This document shows, piece by piece, positions 24,911 through 32,836 of a stretch of DNA of 54,506 nucleotides (position 1 is the first letter of the stretch; the number at the start of each line of letters is the position of its first letter). Position numbers and translations under genes: made by a program. The notes below the pieces were generated by a model. It saw only the letters and a program-made list of their open reading frames with translations. It was not told the origin of the DNA and ran no database searches. The stretch lies in NCBI GenBank assembly GCA_031119395.1, contig JAVHYA010000030.1, positions 1 through 54,506 of the forward strand. The letters run 5' to 3'. This DNA is from Pseudomonadota bacterium (GTDB lineage Bacteria; Pseudomonadota; Gammaproteobacteria; Burkholderiales; Burkholderiaceae_C).

Positions 24911-25830
24911 GCGGTCGCTCCTTGAACAAATCCCTTGGGAAGGCCCGCCTCCGGCGTCATGCCGTAGACCGGCTCGCCGGGCAGGCCCTGCACCAGCGGT
25001 GCGCGCGCGGCGACCAGCCGCGCGAGGTCGATGCCGGTGGACACGCCCATGGCCTCGAACATGAAGACGAGGTCTTCGGTCACCACGTTGCCCGAGGCGC
25101 CGGGCGCGTAGGGGCAGCCGCCCAGGCCGCCGAGCGAGGCATCGAAGGTGGTGACGCCTTCCTCGAACGCGGCCAGGCAGTTCGCCAGGCCGAGGCCGCG
25201 CGTGTTGTGCATGTGGGCGGCGCCGGCACGCTCGCCCAGTTCGTTGCGCAGGCGGCGAAAGAGGCGCCGCACCTGCGCCGGATTGGCATAGCCGACCGTG
25301 TCGGACAGCCCCACTTCCTGCGCCCCGGCCTCGGCGCACTGCACGGCCAGCCGGATCACGTCGTCCTCGTCCACCCGGCCCTGCAGCGTGCAGCCGAAGG
25401 CGGTGGAGATGCCGGCCTCCAGGCGGACCTGCGGCGCCCGCTCGTCGCGCAGCGCGGCGATGGCGCGCACTTCCTCGACCATCTCCTCGGGCGTCTTGCG
25501 CACGTTGGCCAGCGAATGGGCGCGGCTGGCCGACACCGGCATGGTGAGCTTGTGCGCGCCGGCCGCCAGCGCGGCGTCGGCGCCGCGGCGGTTGGGCACC
25601 AGCGCCATCACCGTGAGGCCGGACAGCGTGGCGGCATGGCGCACCACCTCGGCGGCATCGGCCATCTGCGGGAGCAGCTTGGCGGGGACGAAGGAGGCGA
25701 CCTCGATCTCGCGCAGGCCGGCGGCATGCAGCGCGTCGATCCAGCGCAGCTTGTCGGCCGTGGGCATGGTGGCCTTCACCGATTGCAGGCCGTCGCGCGG
25801 GCCGACTTCGCTGATCAGGACATCGGTCAT
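24907..25830 (-). CDS. hydroxymethylglutaryl-CoA lyase family protein
   Basis: This is a 307-residue HMGL-like TIM-barrel aldolase. It begins ISEVGPRDGLQSVKATMPTA, the metal-binding start of the family, and contains EVASFVPAKLLPQMADAAEV and the metal His pair in AHMHNTRGLGLANCLAAFEE. The catalytic-cysteine loop is GGLGGCPYAPGASGNVVTED. True HMG-CoA lyases cleave HMG-CoA to acetyl-CoA and acetoacetate; relatives cleave citramalyl-CoA or similar. The ATG at 25830 is chosen over one nine codons upstream since homology starts at once. It is coupled to the CoA-transferase by ATGA, and 103 bp with AT-rich dyads separate it from the divergent IclR gene. Confidence 0.92.
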   Translation of the reverse strand: MTDVLISEVGPRDGLQSVKATMPTADKLRWIDALHAAGLREIEVASFVPAKLLPQMADAAEVVRHAATLSGLTVMALVPNRRGADAALAAGAHKLTMPVSASRAHSLANVRKTPEEMVEEVRAIAALRDERAPQVRLEAGISTAFGCTLQGRVDEDDVIRLAVQCAEAGAQEVGLSDTVGYANPAQVRRLFRRLRNELGERAGAAHMHNTRGLGLANCLAAFEEGVTTFDASLGGLGGCPYAPGASGNVVTEDLVFMFEAMGVSTGIDLARLVAARAPLVQGLPGEPVYGMTPEAGLPKGFVQGATA

Positions 25831-25870
25831 GGGGAGCAGAGGGAGGGCAGGGACCATTGAATTCCGAAAG

Positions 25871-25900
25871 ACAGAATGATATTCTTTCTAAAAGAATCAT
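25871..25900. promoter_or_regulatory. AT-rich dyad, likely IclR-regulator operator
   Basis: ATTCTT at 25881-25886 and AAGAAT at 25892-25897 form a perfect inverted repeat with a five-base spacer, flanked by a partial GAATGAT/AATCATC symmetry. It is a strongly AT-rich island between the divergent lyase and IclR starts, the normal place for a pathway-specific IclR site. Confidence 0.55.
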
Positions 25901-25933
25901 CCTTCAACCTCTCCACGATGTCAACGGAGTGCC

Positions 25934-26662
25934 ATGCCACGCAAATCGCAGACCGAATCCATCGCCGATGAGAACGCCGCGCCCGGCGGGGCGGCCGCCG
26001 TCGACCGCGCCCTGTCCCTGCTCGGCGCCTTCTCGCAGGGTGACCGGGCGCTGAGCCTGGCGGTGCTGGCGGAGCGCACGCGCCTGTACAAGAGCACCGT
26101 GCTGCGCCTGCTCGCGTCGCTCGAGCACGCCGGCTTCGTGCAGCGGCTGGCCGACGGCCGCTACGCGCTGGGGCCCGAGATCGCACGGCTGCACACCCTC
26201 TATGCGGCCTCCTTCTCGCTGGAGGAACAGGTGGTGCCGGTGCTCCGCTCGCTGGTCGACGCCACGGGGGAAAGTGCAGCCTATCACGTGCTCCAGGGGC
26301 AGGCGCGGCTGTGCCTGTACCGCGTCGACTCGCCCCAGCCCATCCGCGACCACATCCGCGCCGGCGACCTGCTGCCCCTGGGCCGCGGCTCCGGCGGCCG
26401 GGTCATCGCGGCGTACGGGCCGCCAGCCGCCGACCAGTCCGCCGAGGACCGTCTGCTGTACGAGCGGATCCGCAACCAGGGCTACTACGCGGCCAGCGGC
26501 GATCGCCTGGCCGGGGTGGCCGGCATCTCGGCGCCGGTGCTGCATGCCAACGGGGCGCTGGCCGGCGCGGTGACCCTCACCATGCCTGCGACGCGCTACA
26601 CGGATGCCCACATCCCCTGCGTACTTCGGGCGGCCGCCACGCTGGCCCGCGCACTGGGCTGA
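25934..26662 (+). CDS. IclR family transcriptional regulator
   Basis: This 242-residue regulator has a winged HTH at residues 20-80 (AVDRALSLLGAFSQGDRALS, then LAVLAERTRLYKSTVLRLLA) and an IclR effector domain at about 95-240, with LRSLVDATGESAAYHVL, the GRGSGGRVIAAYGP turn and GISAPVLHANGALAGAVTLT. IclR proteins sense small organic acids. This one is divergent from the lyase/CoA-transferase operon and upstream of the Bug-MDR-dehydrogenase operon; AT-rich dyads stand before both. It is the best candidate controller of the whole 23.7-31.4 kb block. The start ATG has GGAGTG upstream. Confidence 0.92.
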   Translation: MPRKSQTESIADENAAPGGAAAVDRALSLLGAFSQGDRALSLAVLAERTRLYKSTVLRLLASLEHAGFVQRLADGRYALGPEIARLHTLYAASFSLEEQVVPVLRSLVDATGESAAYHVLQGQARLCLYRVDSPQPIRDHIRAGDLLPLGRGSGGRVIAAYGPPAADQSAEDRLLYERIRNQGYYAASGDRLAGVAGISAPVLHANGALAGAVTLTMPATRYTDAHIPCVLRAAATLARALG

Positions 26663-26720
26663 GTAGGGAGAAACCCGCGCCGACATTGTGGGAGCCATGC
26701 ATCCGGAACTAAACTTTATA

Positions 26721-26753
26721 GAACGATGTTCCATTAGTCAGAACATCGGTTCC
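26721..26753. promoter_or_regulatory. inverted repeat upstream of the second Bug gene
   Basis: GAACGATGTTC at 26721 and GAACATCGGTTC at 26741 are inverted copies differing by one inserted base, about 20 bp centre to centre. The preceding AACTTTATA could be a -10-like element. It sits 18 bp before the solute-binding protein start. Probable binding site for the upstream IclR regulator. Confidence 0.55.
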
Positions 26754-26770
26754 TTCACTCCGGAGCTGCC

Positions 26771-27769
26771 ATGCGTCCCATGCCCCATCGCCCGCCTTCT
26801 CTTTCCCGCCGCAAGCTGCTCACCGCCACCGCCGTGGCGTCGTTGAGTCCCCTGGCCGCCTGGGCCCAGGGCGCGGCCTGGCCACAGCGCCCCCTGCGGC
26901 TGATCGTGCCCTTCTCCGCCGGCGGCGCGGCCGACACCTCGGCCCGCGCTCTCGCGCAGAAGGCCGGCGAGTTCCTGGGCCAGCCGGTCACGATCGAGAA
27001 CCGCACCGGCGGCAATGCGGTGGTGGCCGCCAACGCCACGCTGTCCTCGCCCAAGGACGGCTACACCTTCCTGTGGGACGCGGCCAACCAGCTCACCAAC
27101 CCGGTGCTGCTCAAGGACCTGGCCTTCGACTACCGGAGCGCCTTCGTGCCCATCACGATGGGGGTGCGCGCGCCGCAGGCGCTGGTCGTGCGCCAGGACT
27201 TCCCCGCGCGCAACCTGGCCGAGTTCCTGGCCTACGTCCGGAGCAAGCCGGACACCGTGTCCGTGGGCACGCCGCCCGCAGGCGCCATGGGGCACCTGGC
27301 GGTGGCGCTGCTGTCGCAGCGCGCCGGCGTCCGCCTGGTGCACACCCCGTACCGGGGCGGTGCCGAGGCCGCGCGCGACGTCATGGGCGGCCAGATCGAC
27401 GCCGCGCTCATCACCACGGCGACGGCACGTGGCACGCTGGATTCGGGCCGCACCCGCATCCTGGCCGTGACGAGCGCCCAGCGTGTCGCCGCCTTCGCGG
27501 ACATCCCCACCATCGCCGAAAGCGGCCTGCCCGGCTACGACATGGACGACTGGTTCGCGCTCTTCGCGGCCGCGGGCACGCCGCAGGCGCCGATGCAGCG
27601 GCTGCAGGCGGCCTTCGCGCAGGCCGCCAAGGACCCGGGCGTTGCGGAGCGGCTGACCGCCGCAGGCTTCGTCCCCGTCGCCAACGGCACCGAGGAGTTC
27701 CAGGGCTGGCTGGCCAAGCAGCGCCCCCTGCTCCAGAAACTGATCCAGGACGCGCACATCACGCTGTGA
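26771..27769 (+). CDS. Bug-family tripartite tricarboxylate transporter solute-binding protein
   Basis: This is a 332-residue periplasmic binding protein, paralogous to the one at 22681 but clearly diverged. A signal peptide carrying SRRKLLTATAVASLSPLAAW with cleavage near AWAQ has a Tat-like SRRKLL. The mature protein has WPQRPLRLIVPFSAGGAADT, VTIENRTGGNAVVAANATLS, SPKDGYTFLWDAANQLTNPV and VHTPYRGGAEAARDVMGGQI. GGAG lies six bases before the ATG at 26771. It heads an operon with three oxidoreductase genes at spacings of 23, 36 and 31 bp. It therefore probably delivers, or senses, the carboxylate oxidised by those enzymes. TctA/TctB are not in the window. Confidence 0.93.
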   Translation: MRPMPHRPPSLSRRKLLTATAVASLSPLAAWAQGAAWPQRPLRLIVPFSAGGAADTSARALAQKAGEFLGQPVTIENRTGGNAVVAANATLSSPKDGYTFLWDAANQLTNPVLLKDLAFDYRSAFVPITMGVRAPQALVVRQDFPARNLAEFLAYVRSKPDTVSVGTPPAGAMGHLAVALLSQRAGVRLVHTPYRGGAEAARDVMGGQIDAALITTATARGTLDSGRTRILAVTSAQRVAAFADIPTIAESGLPGYDMDDWFALFAAAGTPQAPMQRLQAAFAQAAKDPGVAERLTAAGFVPVANGTEEFQGWLAKQRPLLQKLIQDAHITL

Positions 27770-27792
27770 CGACCTCTGCTCCCCGACCGACC

Positions 27793-28809
27793 ATGCCCCA
27801 CGCCCTGCCCGCCACCCACCGCCAGATCCTCTACGCCGCCCGGCCCGAGGGCACGCCGACGCCCGATTGCTTCCGCCTGGTCACGGTGCCCCTGCAGGCG
27901 CCGGCCGAAGGCGAAGTCCTGGTGCGCAACGAACTGCTGTCCGTGGACCCGTACATCCGCATGCGCATGGAGGCCAAGGACTCCTACGCCCCCGTGATGG
28001 CCATCGGCGACGTGATGGTGGGCCGCACGGTGGGCCAGGTGGTGGACAGCCGCGCGGACGGCCTGGCGGCCGGCGACTGGGTGGTCGGCCGCCTGGGCTG
28101 GCAGGACTACAGCCTGGCCAAGCCGGCAGAGCTGCAGAAGGTCGACGTCGCGCGCGCCCCCGCCTCGGCGTACCTCGGGGCGCTCGGCTCCACCGGCATC
28201 ACCGCGTGGGTCGGCCTGATGCACTTCGGCCGGCCGCAGCCCGGCGAGACCGTGCTGGTGTCGGCGGCCTCGGGCGCCGTCGGCAGCGTGGTGGGCCAAC
28301 TGGCCAAACGCCAGGGCTGCCGGGCCGTGGGCATCGCCGGCGGCGCCGCCAAGTGCGAACTGGTGCGCCAGGCCTATGGCTTCGACGATTGCGTCGACTA
28401 CAAGCGCCCCGATTTCGCCGAGGCCCTCGCGCGTGCACTGCCGAGCGGCGCGGACATCTACTTCGACAACGTGGGGGGTCCGATCCTCGACGCGGTGCTG
28501 CCGCTGCTCAACAACTTCGCGCGCGTGCCGCTGTGCGGGCTGGTGTCGCAGTACAACGCCGCCGAGCCCTACGGCGTGCGCAACCTGCGGGAAATCTTCA
28601 ACCGCCGCGTGACCCTGCGCGGCTTCGTGCTGTCGGACCACAAGGACCTCTGGCCCCAGGCCGAGGCCGAGCTGCTCCAGGCCCACGCCCAGGGCCAGCT
28701 GCACTACAGGGAAACCATCGCCGAGGGCCTGGAGAACGCACCGCAGGCCTTCATCGACATGCTGGCAGGCCGCAACGTCGGCAAGCAGCTGGTGCGCCTG
28801 CGCGCCTGA
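27793..28809 (+). CDS. NADP-dependent MDR oxidoreductase (CurA/PTGR-like)
   Basis: This 338-residue zinc-free medium-chain reductase resembles curcumin reductase and prostaglandin reductase. Family marks are LLSVDPYIRMRMEAKDSYAP, IGDVMVGRTVGQVVDSR, the nucleotide loop VLVSAASGAVGSVVGQLAKR and IYFDNVGGPILDAVLPLLNN. Members reduce the activated double bond of enones with NADPH. The upstream Bug gene ends 23 bp before the start. The protein probably saturates an alpha,beta-unsaturated intermediate of the same pathway; the substrate is not predictable from sequence. Confidence 0.92.
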   Translation: MPHALPATHRQILYAARPEGTPTPDCFRLVTVPLQAPAEGEVLVRNELLSVDPYIRMRMEAKDSYAPVMAIGDVMVGRTVGQVVDSRADGLAAGDWVVGRLGWQDYSLAKPAELQKVDVARAPASAYLGALGSTGITAWVGLMHFGRPQPGETVLVSAASGAVGSVVGQLAKRQGCRAVGIAGGAAKCELVRQAYGFDDCVDYKRPDFAEALARALPSGADIYFDNVGGPILDAVLPLLNNFARVPLCGLVSQYNAAEPYGVRNLREIFNRRVTLRGFVLSDHKDLWPQAEAELLQAHAQGQLHYRETIAEGLENAPQAFIDMLAGRNVGKQLVRLRA

Positions 28810-28845
28810 TCCCGTCTTCCTTCCTTCCCTCTTGCTTCGAGCCCG

Positions 28846-30294
28846 ATGCAGATCGCTTCCTCCTACATCGCGGGCCGCTGGTACGACAGTTCCGACGCCG
28901 CGCCCATCCCGATCCTCAACCCCGCCACGGAGGAAAGCATCGGCCACGTGCTGCCGGTCGACGACGCCGGGCTGGACGCCGCGATCGGCGCGGCGGCCGC
29001 CGGCTTCACGCTGTGGCGCGCACGCTCGGGCTACGAGCGCGCCGCCCTCATGCGCGAGGCCGTGGCCATCCTGCGCAGCCGCAAGGACGAGATCGCCCGC
29101 CTCATGACGCTGGAGCAGGGCAAGCCCCTGGCCGAGGCGGCCGGCGAGGTGGCGACCAGCGCGGACAACATGGAATGGATGGCCGAGGAAGCGACACGGG
29201 CCTACGGCCGCGTGCTGGTGCCGCGCACCGCCGGCATCACCCAGAGCGTGCGCCGCGAACCCGTCGGCCCGGTCGCCGCCTTCTGCCCCTGGAACTTCCC
29301 GGCGTTGACGCCGGCCCGCAAGATCGCCGGCGCCCTGGCCGCCGGCTGCTCGCTGGTGATCAAGCCGTCGGAGGAAACGCCGCTGACGGCGCGCGAGATC
29401 GTGCGCGCCTTCGTGGACGCCGGCCTGCCGGCCAACGTGCTGAACCTGGTGTACGGCCCTCCACGCCGCATCGCCGAGCGGCTGATCGCCGCGCCCGCCA
29501 TCCGGAAGATCACCTTCACCGGTTCGACCGGCGTGGGCAAGCAGCTGCTGGCGCTGGCCGCGCAGACCGTCAAGCGCGCCACGATGGAGCTGGGCGGGCA
29601 TGCGCCGGTGCTCGTGTTCGACGACGTCGACCCCGTGCAGGCGGCGCGCCAGGCGGTGGCGGCGAAGTTCCGCAACGCCGGCCAGGTCTGCACCAGCCCG
29701 ACGCGCTTCTACGTGCAGCAGGGCATCTACGAGGACTTCGTCCGCGCCTTCGCCGAGGCCGCCTCGGCGCTGCGCATCGGCGACGGCCTGGACCCGCAGA
29801 CGCAGATGGGGCCACTGGCCAACCGGCGCGCGCTCGATGCCATGCTCGCCCTGAGCGAGCGCACCGAAGCCGAAGGCGCCCGGCGCATCTGCGGCGGCAC
29901 GCGGCTGGACCGGCGCGGCTACTTCTTCCCGCCCACCGTGTTCGCCGACGTGCGCGACGACGCGACCGTGATGAACGAGGAACCCTTCGGCCCGGTCGTG
30001 CCGATCGCGCCGTTTGGCGACATGGACGACGGCATCGCGCGGGCCAACGGCCTGCCCTACGGCCTGGCGGCCTATGCCGTGACCGGTTCGCTGGCGCGCG
30101 CCCAGGCCGCCAGCGACCGGCTGGAGGCCGGGATGGTCTGCATCAACCACTACACCGTCTCCACGCCGGCCTCGCCCTTCGGGGGCGTGAAGGAAAGCGG
30201 CTACGGCAGCGAAGGCGGCGTCGAGGGCCTGGACGCGTACCTGGCGACCAAGTCGGTCACCGTGCGCAGCGCCGGCGCGGACCTGCCGCTGTGA
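28846..30294 (+). CDS. NAD(P)-dependent aldehyde dehydrogenase, succinate-semialdehyde type
   Basis: This is a 482-residue aldehyde dehydrogenase. GPVAAFCPWNFPALTPARKI, KPSEETPLTA, FTGSTGVGKQLL, the general base E248 in MELGGHAPV and the nucleophile C282 in GQVCTSPTRFYV are all in place. SPFGGVKESGYGSEGGVEGL and AYLATKSVTV are typical of the GabD/succinate-semialdehyde branch. The likely reaction is oxidation of succinate semialdehyde or a similar short semialdehyde to the dicarboxylate. The neighbouring iron alcohol dehydrogenase would supply such an aldehyde. Substrate specificity is an inference. Confidence 0.92.
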   Translation: MQIASSYIAGRWYDSSDAAPIPILNPATEESIGHVLPVDDAGLDAAIGAAAAGFTLWRARSGYERAALMREAVAILRSRKDEIARLMTLEQGKPLAEAAGEVATSADNMEWMAEEATRAYGRVLVPRTAGITQSVRREPVGPVAAFCPWNFPALTPARKIAGALAAGCSLVIKPSEETPLTAREIVRAFVDAGLPANVLNLVYGPPRRIAERLIAAPAIRKITFTGSTGVGKQLLALAAQTVKRATMELGGHAPVLVFDDVDPVQAARQAVAAKFRNAGQVCTSPTRFYVQQGIYEDFVRAFAEAASALRIGDGLDPQTQMGPLANRRALDAMLALSERTEAEGARRICGGTRLDRRGYFFPPTVFADVRDDATVMNEEPFGPVVPIAPFGDMDDGIARANGLPYGLAAYAVTGSLARAQAASDRLEAGMVCINHYTVSTPASPFGGVKESGYGSEGGVEGLDAYLATKSVTVRSAGADLPL

Positions 30295-30325
30295 CGCGGC
30301 CGTCCACCGCGCGGAGCCCGATGCG

Positions 30326-31441
30326 ATGAGCGTCCTGCAATTCCTCACCACCGTGCACTTCGACCGCGGCGCGCGCCGCGTGCTGCCGCAACTGCTGCAG
30401 GCGGCCGGCGTGCGGCGGCCGCTGTACGTGAGCGATCCCGGCGTGATCCGCGCCGGCGTGTTCGCGCAGGCGCTGGAGGCCATGCCGGCCGACGACGCGC
30501 GCCAGGTCTTCAGCGACACCCCGGTCAACCCGACCGAAGCCGCGGCGCTGGCCGGCGCGTCGCAGTACCGCGCGGCGGGCTGCGACGGCGTGGTGGGCAT
30601 CGGCGGCGGCGCGGCCCTGGACCTGGCCAAGGCCATCGCCGTGCTGGCCACCCACGCGCCGCCGCTGTGGGACTACTGCAACCGCCACGCCAACCCGCGT
30701 CCCATCGACCGCGCGCCGCCGCTGTTCCTGCTGCCCACCACGGCGGGCACGGGCAGCGAGGTCGGGCGATCGGCCGTGATCGTGTTCGACAACGGCATCA
30801 AGGCCGGCGTGCGCTGCCCGGACCTGGTCACCGCCGCCGTCTGCGACCCGGAACTGACCGCCGGCCTGCCGCCGGCCATCACCGCATCCACCGGCATGGA
30901 CGCGCTCGCGCACTGCATCGAGACCTTCTGTTCGCCGGTCGTCAACCCGCCGGCGGACGCCATCGCGCTCGACGGCATGCAACGCATCCTGGCCAGCCTG
31001 GAGCGCGCGGTGGCCGACGGCCGGGACGCACAGGCGCGCTGGGACATGATGATGGGCTCGCTGGAGGGCGCGATCGCGTTCCAGAAGGGCATGGGGGCGG
31101 TGCATGCGCTGGCCCACCCGCTGGGGGCGCACGGTTTCCATCACGGCACGCTCAACGCCATCCTGCTGCCGCACGTGCTGGCACTCAACCGCAGCGCACT
31201 GGGACCCAAGTACGACGCCATCCGCCGCCAGGGCGGCTGGGCGGAGGCGGCCGACCCGGCACGCGAGATCGCGGCACTGAACGCCCGCATCGGCCTGCCG
31301 GTGCGGCTGCGGGACATCGGCGTGGACGCCGCGGTCCTTCCGGCCGTGGCCCGCGCGGCGCTCGAAGACAACGCCCACCGCACCAACCCGCGGCCGATGG
31401 CCGAGGCGGACTACGCCGCCCTGCTGGACGCCGCCTACTGA
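30326..31441 (+). CDS. iron-containing alcohol dehydrogenase
   Basis: This is a 371-residue group III alcohol dehydrogenase. VVGIGGGAALDLAKAIAVLA binds NAD, LPTTAGTGSEVGRSAVIVFD is the first family signature, and STGMDALAHCIETFCSP is the second. The metal region is GAVHALAHPLGAHGFHHGTL with the histidine ligands. Of characterised relatives, 4-hydroxybutyrate dehydrogenases fit the context best, because the gene just upstream is succinate-semialdehyde-type: together they would turn 4-hydroxybutyrate into succinate. Maleylacetate reductases and lactaldehyde-type enzymes are alternatives. The ATG at 30326 follows GGAGCCCG. It is the last gene of the operon; a hairpin repeat follows. Confidence 0.9.
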   Translation: MSVLQFLTTVHFDRGARRVLPQLLQAAGVRRPLYVSDPGVIRAGVFAQALEAMPADDARQVFSDTPVNPTEAAALAGASQYRAAGCDGVVGIGGGAALDLAKAIAVLATHAPPLWDYCNRHANPRPIDRAPPLFLLPTTAGTGSEVGRSAVIVFDNGIKAGVRCPDLVTAAVCDPELTAGLPPAITASTGMDALAHCIETFCSPVVNPPADAIALDGMQRILASLERAVADGRDAQARWDMMMGSLEGAIAFQKGMGAVHALAHPLGAHGFHHGTLNAILLPHVLALNRSALGPKYDAIRRQGGWAEAADPAREIAALNARIGLPVRLRDIGVDAAVLPAVARAALEDNAHRTNPRPMAEADYAALLDAAY

Positions 31442-31448
31442 GCGCAAG

Positions 31449-31518
31449 CCGCAAAGTGCAATCGGCCGCCAGCGCCCGTCCCACGGGCGCTGCGGCCGAA
31501 TTCGTCACGAACGTGACG
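31449..31518 (+). repeat. interspersed hairpin repeat, family 2, copy A
   Basis: GCAAAGTGCAATCGGCC leads into a large hairpin, with CGGCCGCCAGCGCCCGT pairing with ACGGGCGCTGCGGCCG except for one extra base. This is followed by CGTCACG and CGTGACG around AA. The segments AGTGCAATCGG and AATTCGTCACG recur at the window's right end. The second hairpin uses the same GCGC..GGGCGCT core as family 1. It lies between two convergent genes and may terminate both. Confidence 0.65.
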
Positions 31519-31547
31519 ATCTCCGCGCCCCATGGGCGAACGCCGCG

Positions 31548-32747
31548 TCAGGCGCGCTCGCGCGCCGTCACCCAGGCCAGCACCGCCAGCGCCAGCAGCA
31601 CGAGGCCGTAGCCCAGCGTCGTCGCATGCAGGCCGAACGCGCCCACGGCCAGGCCCGCCAGGATGGCCGGCACGCTGAAGGCCAGGTAGCTCAGCACGAA
31701 GAAGCTGGACATGAGGCCCGCGCGCTCGTGGGGCGTCGCCGCCGGCACCAGCGTGCGCACGGCCGCGTTGAAGCCGCCGCCGAAGCCCATGCCCGCGACC
31801 ACCGTGCCGCCGAAGAAGAGCGCGGCCTGCTGCGTGTGCACGCCGCACAGCGTGATCGCCAGGCCGGCGCCGAGCAGCGCCGCGCTGGCGCGCAGCACGC
31901 GCCGCGCGGGGCGCTGGCGCACCACGTACATCGCGACGGCGCCGGTGAGCACCAGCGTGGCGATCAGGGCGCCTCCCGCCAGCGGGGTGGCCCGGCCGGT
32001 GACGAGCCGCGCCAGCGTGGGCCCCAGCGACAGGTAGAAGCCGCCCAGTGCCCAGCCGGCGGTGTTGAGCGGCATGAGCCGCAGCACCAGCGCACGGGCG
32101 GCCGGCGGCACGTGCGCGCGCGGCACCATCGAGGCCCAGGCGCCGGGGCGGCGCGTCACGGTCTCGGGCAGGCGCAGCGCGAGCAGCGCCTGGAGCACCA
32201 GCGCGACGAGCAGGACCTCGTAGACGAGGTGCATCGGGTGGGGCGCGAACTGCACCAGCGCACTGGCGCCCAGCGCGCCCACCGCCATGCCGATCATGGG
32301 CGACAGCCCGTTGAACAGCGCGCCGCGCGCGGGGTTCAGGTCGAGCAGCGTCGCGCTCAGCACGCTGGTCGCCATGCCGGTGGCGATGCCCTGCAGCACG
32401 CGGGCCCCGATCAGCCACCCCACCGAGCCGGCCTGCCAGAACAGCACGATGGCGCCGATCTCCAGCACCAGCGCCGCCAGGATCACCGCCCGCCGGCCCA
32501 GGTGGTCGGACAGCGCGCCGAAGACCAGCAGCGCCGCCAGCAGCGCGAAGGCGTAGCTGGAGAAGATCACGGTGAGCACCAGCGCCGAGAAACCCCAGGC
32601 CTCGCGGTACAGCGCGTACAGCGGCGAAGGCGCGCTCGAGGCGGCCAGGAAGGTGATCACCAGCGTCACGACCAGCGCAAAGGCGGCACGGGGCGGCAGG
32701 CGGCCCGAGGTGGCAGCGGCCGGCGTGGCCAGGGCAGGGGCAGACAT
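31548..32747 (-). CDS. MFS transporter (12-TM efflux type)
   Basis: This is a 399-residue major facilitator with about 12 hydrophobic segments. The motif A loop between TM2 and TM3 is FGALSDHLGRRAVILAALVL, and motif B/C-like Gly-rich stretches lie in RVLQGIATGMATSVLSATLL. This subgroup is generally proton-driven drug or small-molecule efflux. AAAGGA lies six bases before the ATG at 32747, which decides against the ATG at 32753. It is divergent from a TetR gene, and one of two palindromes covers its own promoter region, so expression is probably induced when the TetR ligand, perhaps the exported compound, is present. Confidence 0.9.
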   Translation of the reverse strand: MSAPALATPAAATSGRLPPRAAFALVVTLVITFLAASSAPSPLYALYREAWGFSALVLTVIFSSYAFALLAALLVFGALSDHLGRRAVILAALVLEIGAIVLFWQAGSVGWLIGARVLQGIATGMATSVLSATLLDLNPARGALFNGLSPMIGMAVGALGASALVQFAPHPMHLVYEVLLVALVLQALLALRLPETVTRRPGAWASMVPRAHVPPAARALVLRLMPLNTAGWALGGFYLSLGPTLARLVTGRATPLAGGALIATLVLTGAVAMYVVRQRPARRVLRASAALLGAGLAITLCGVHTQQAALFFGGTVVAGMGFGGGFNAAVRTLVPAATPHERAGLMSSFFVLSYLAFSVPAILAGLAVGAFGLHATTLGYGLVLLALAVLAWVTARERA

Positions 32748-32759
32748 CGGCATTCCTTT

Positions 32760-32778
32760 AACGCAAAGACTTTGCGTT
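32760..32778. promoter_or_regulatory. operator-like palindrome 1, MFS/TetR gap
   Basis: AACGCAAA, GAC and TTTGCGTT form a perfect 8-bp inverted repeat just upstream of the MFS start. The same half-site AAC/TAACGCAAA recurs in the second palindrome near the TetR start, which supports one regulator acting on both. Confidence 0.8.
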
Positions 32779-32802
32779 TGTGCATTGTGCATGCCCTTGC
32801 TC

Positions 32803-32827
32803 GCTAAAGCAAATTCTTTGCGTTAGC
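32803..32827. promoter_or_regulatory. operator-like palindrome 2, MFS/TetR gap
   Basis: GCTAAAGCAAA, TTC and TTTGCGTTAGC are inverted with one mismatch in 11. The core GCAAA-TTC-TTTGC matches palindrome 1, and the site ends ten bases before the TetR ATG, so it would give autoregulation. Confidence 0.8.
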
Positions 32828-32836
32828 ATCCGGAGC

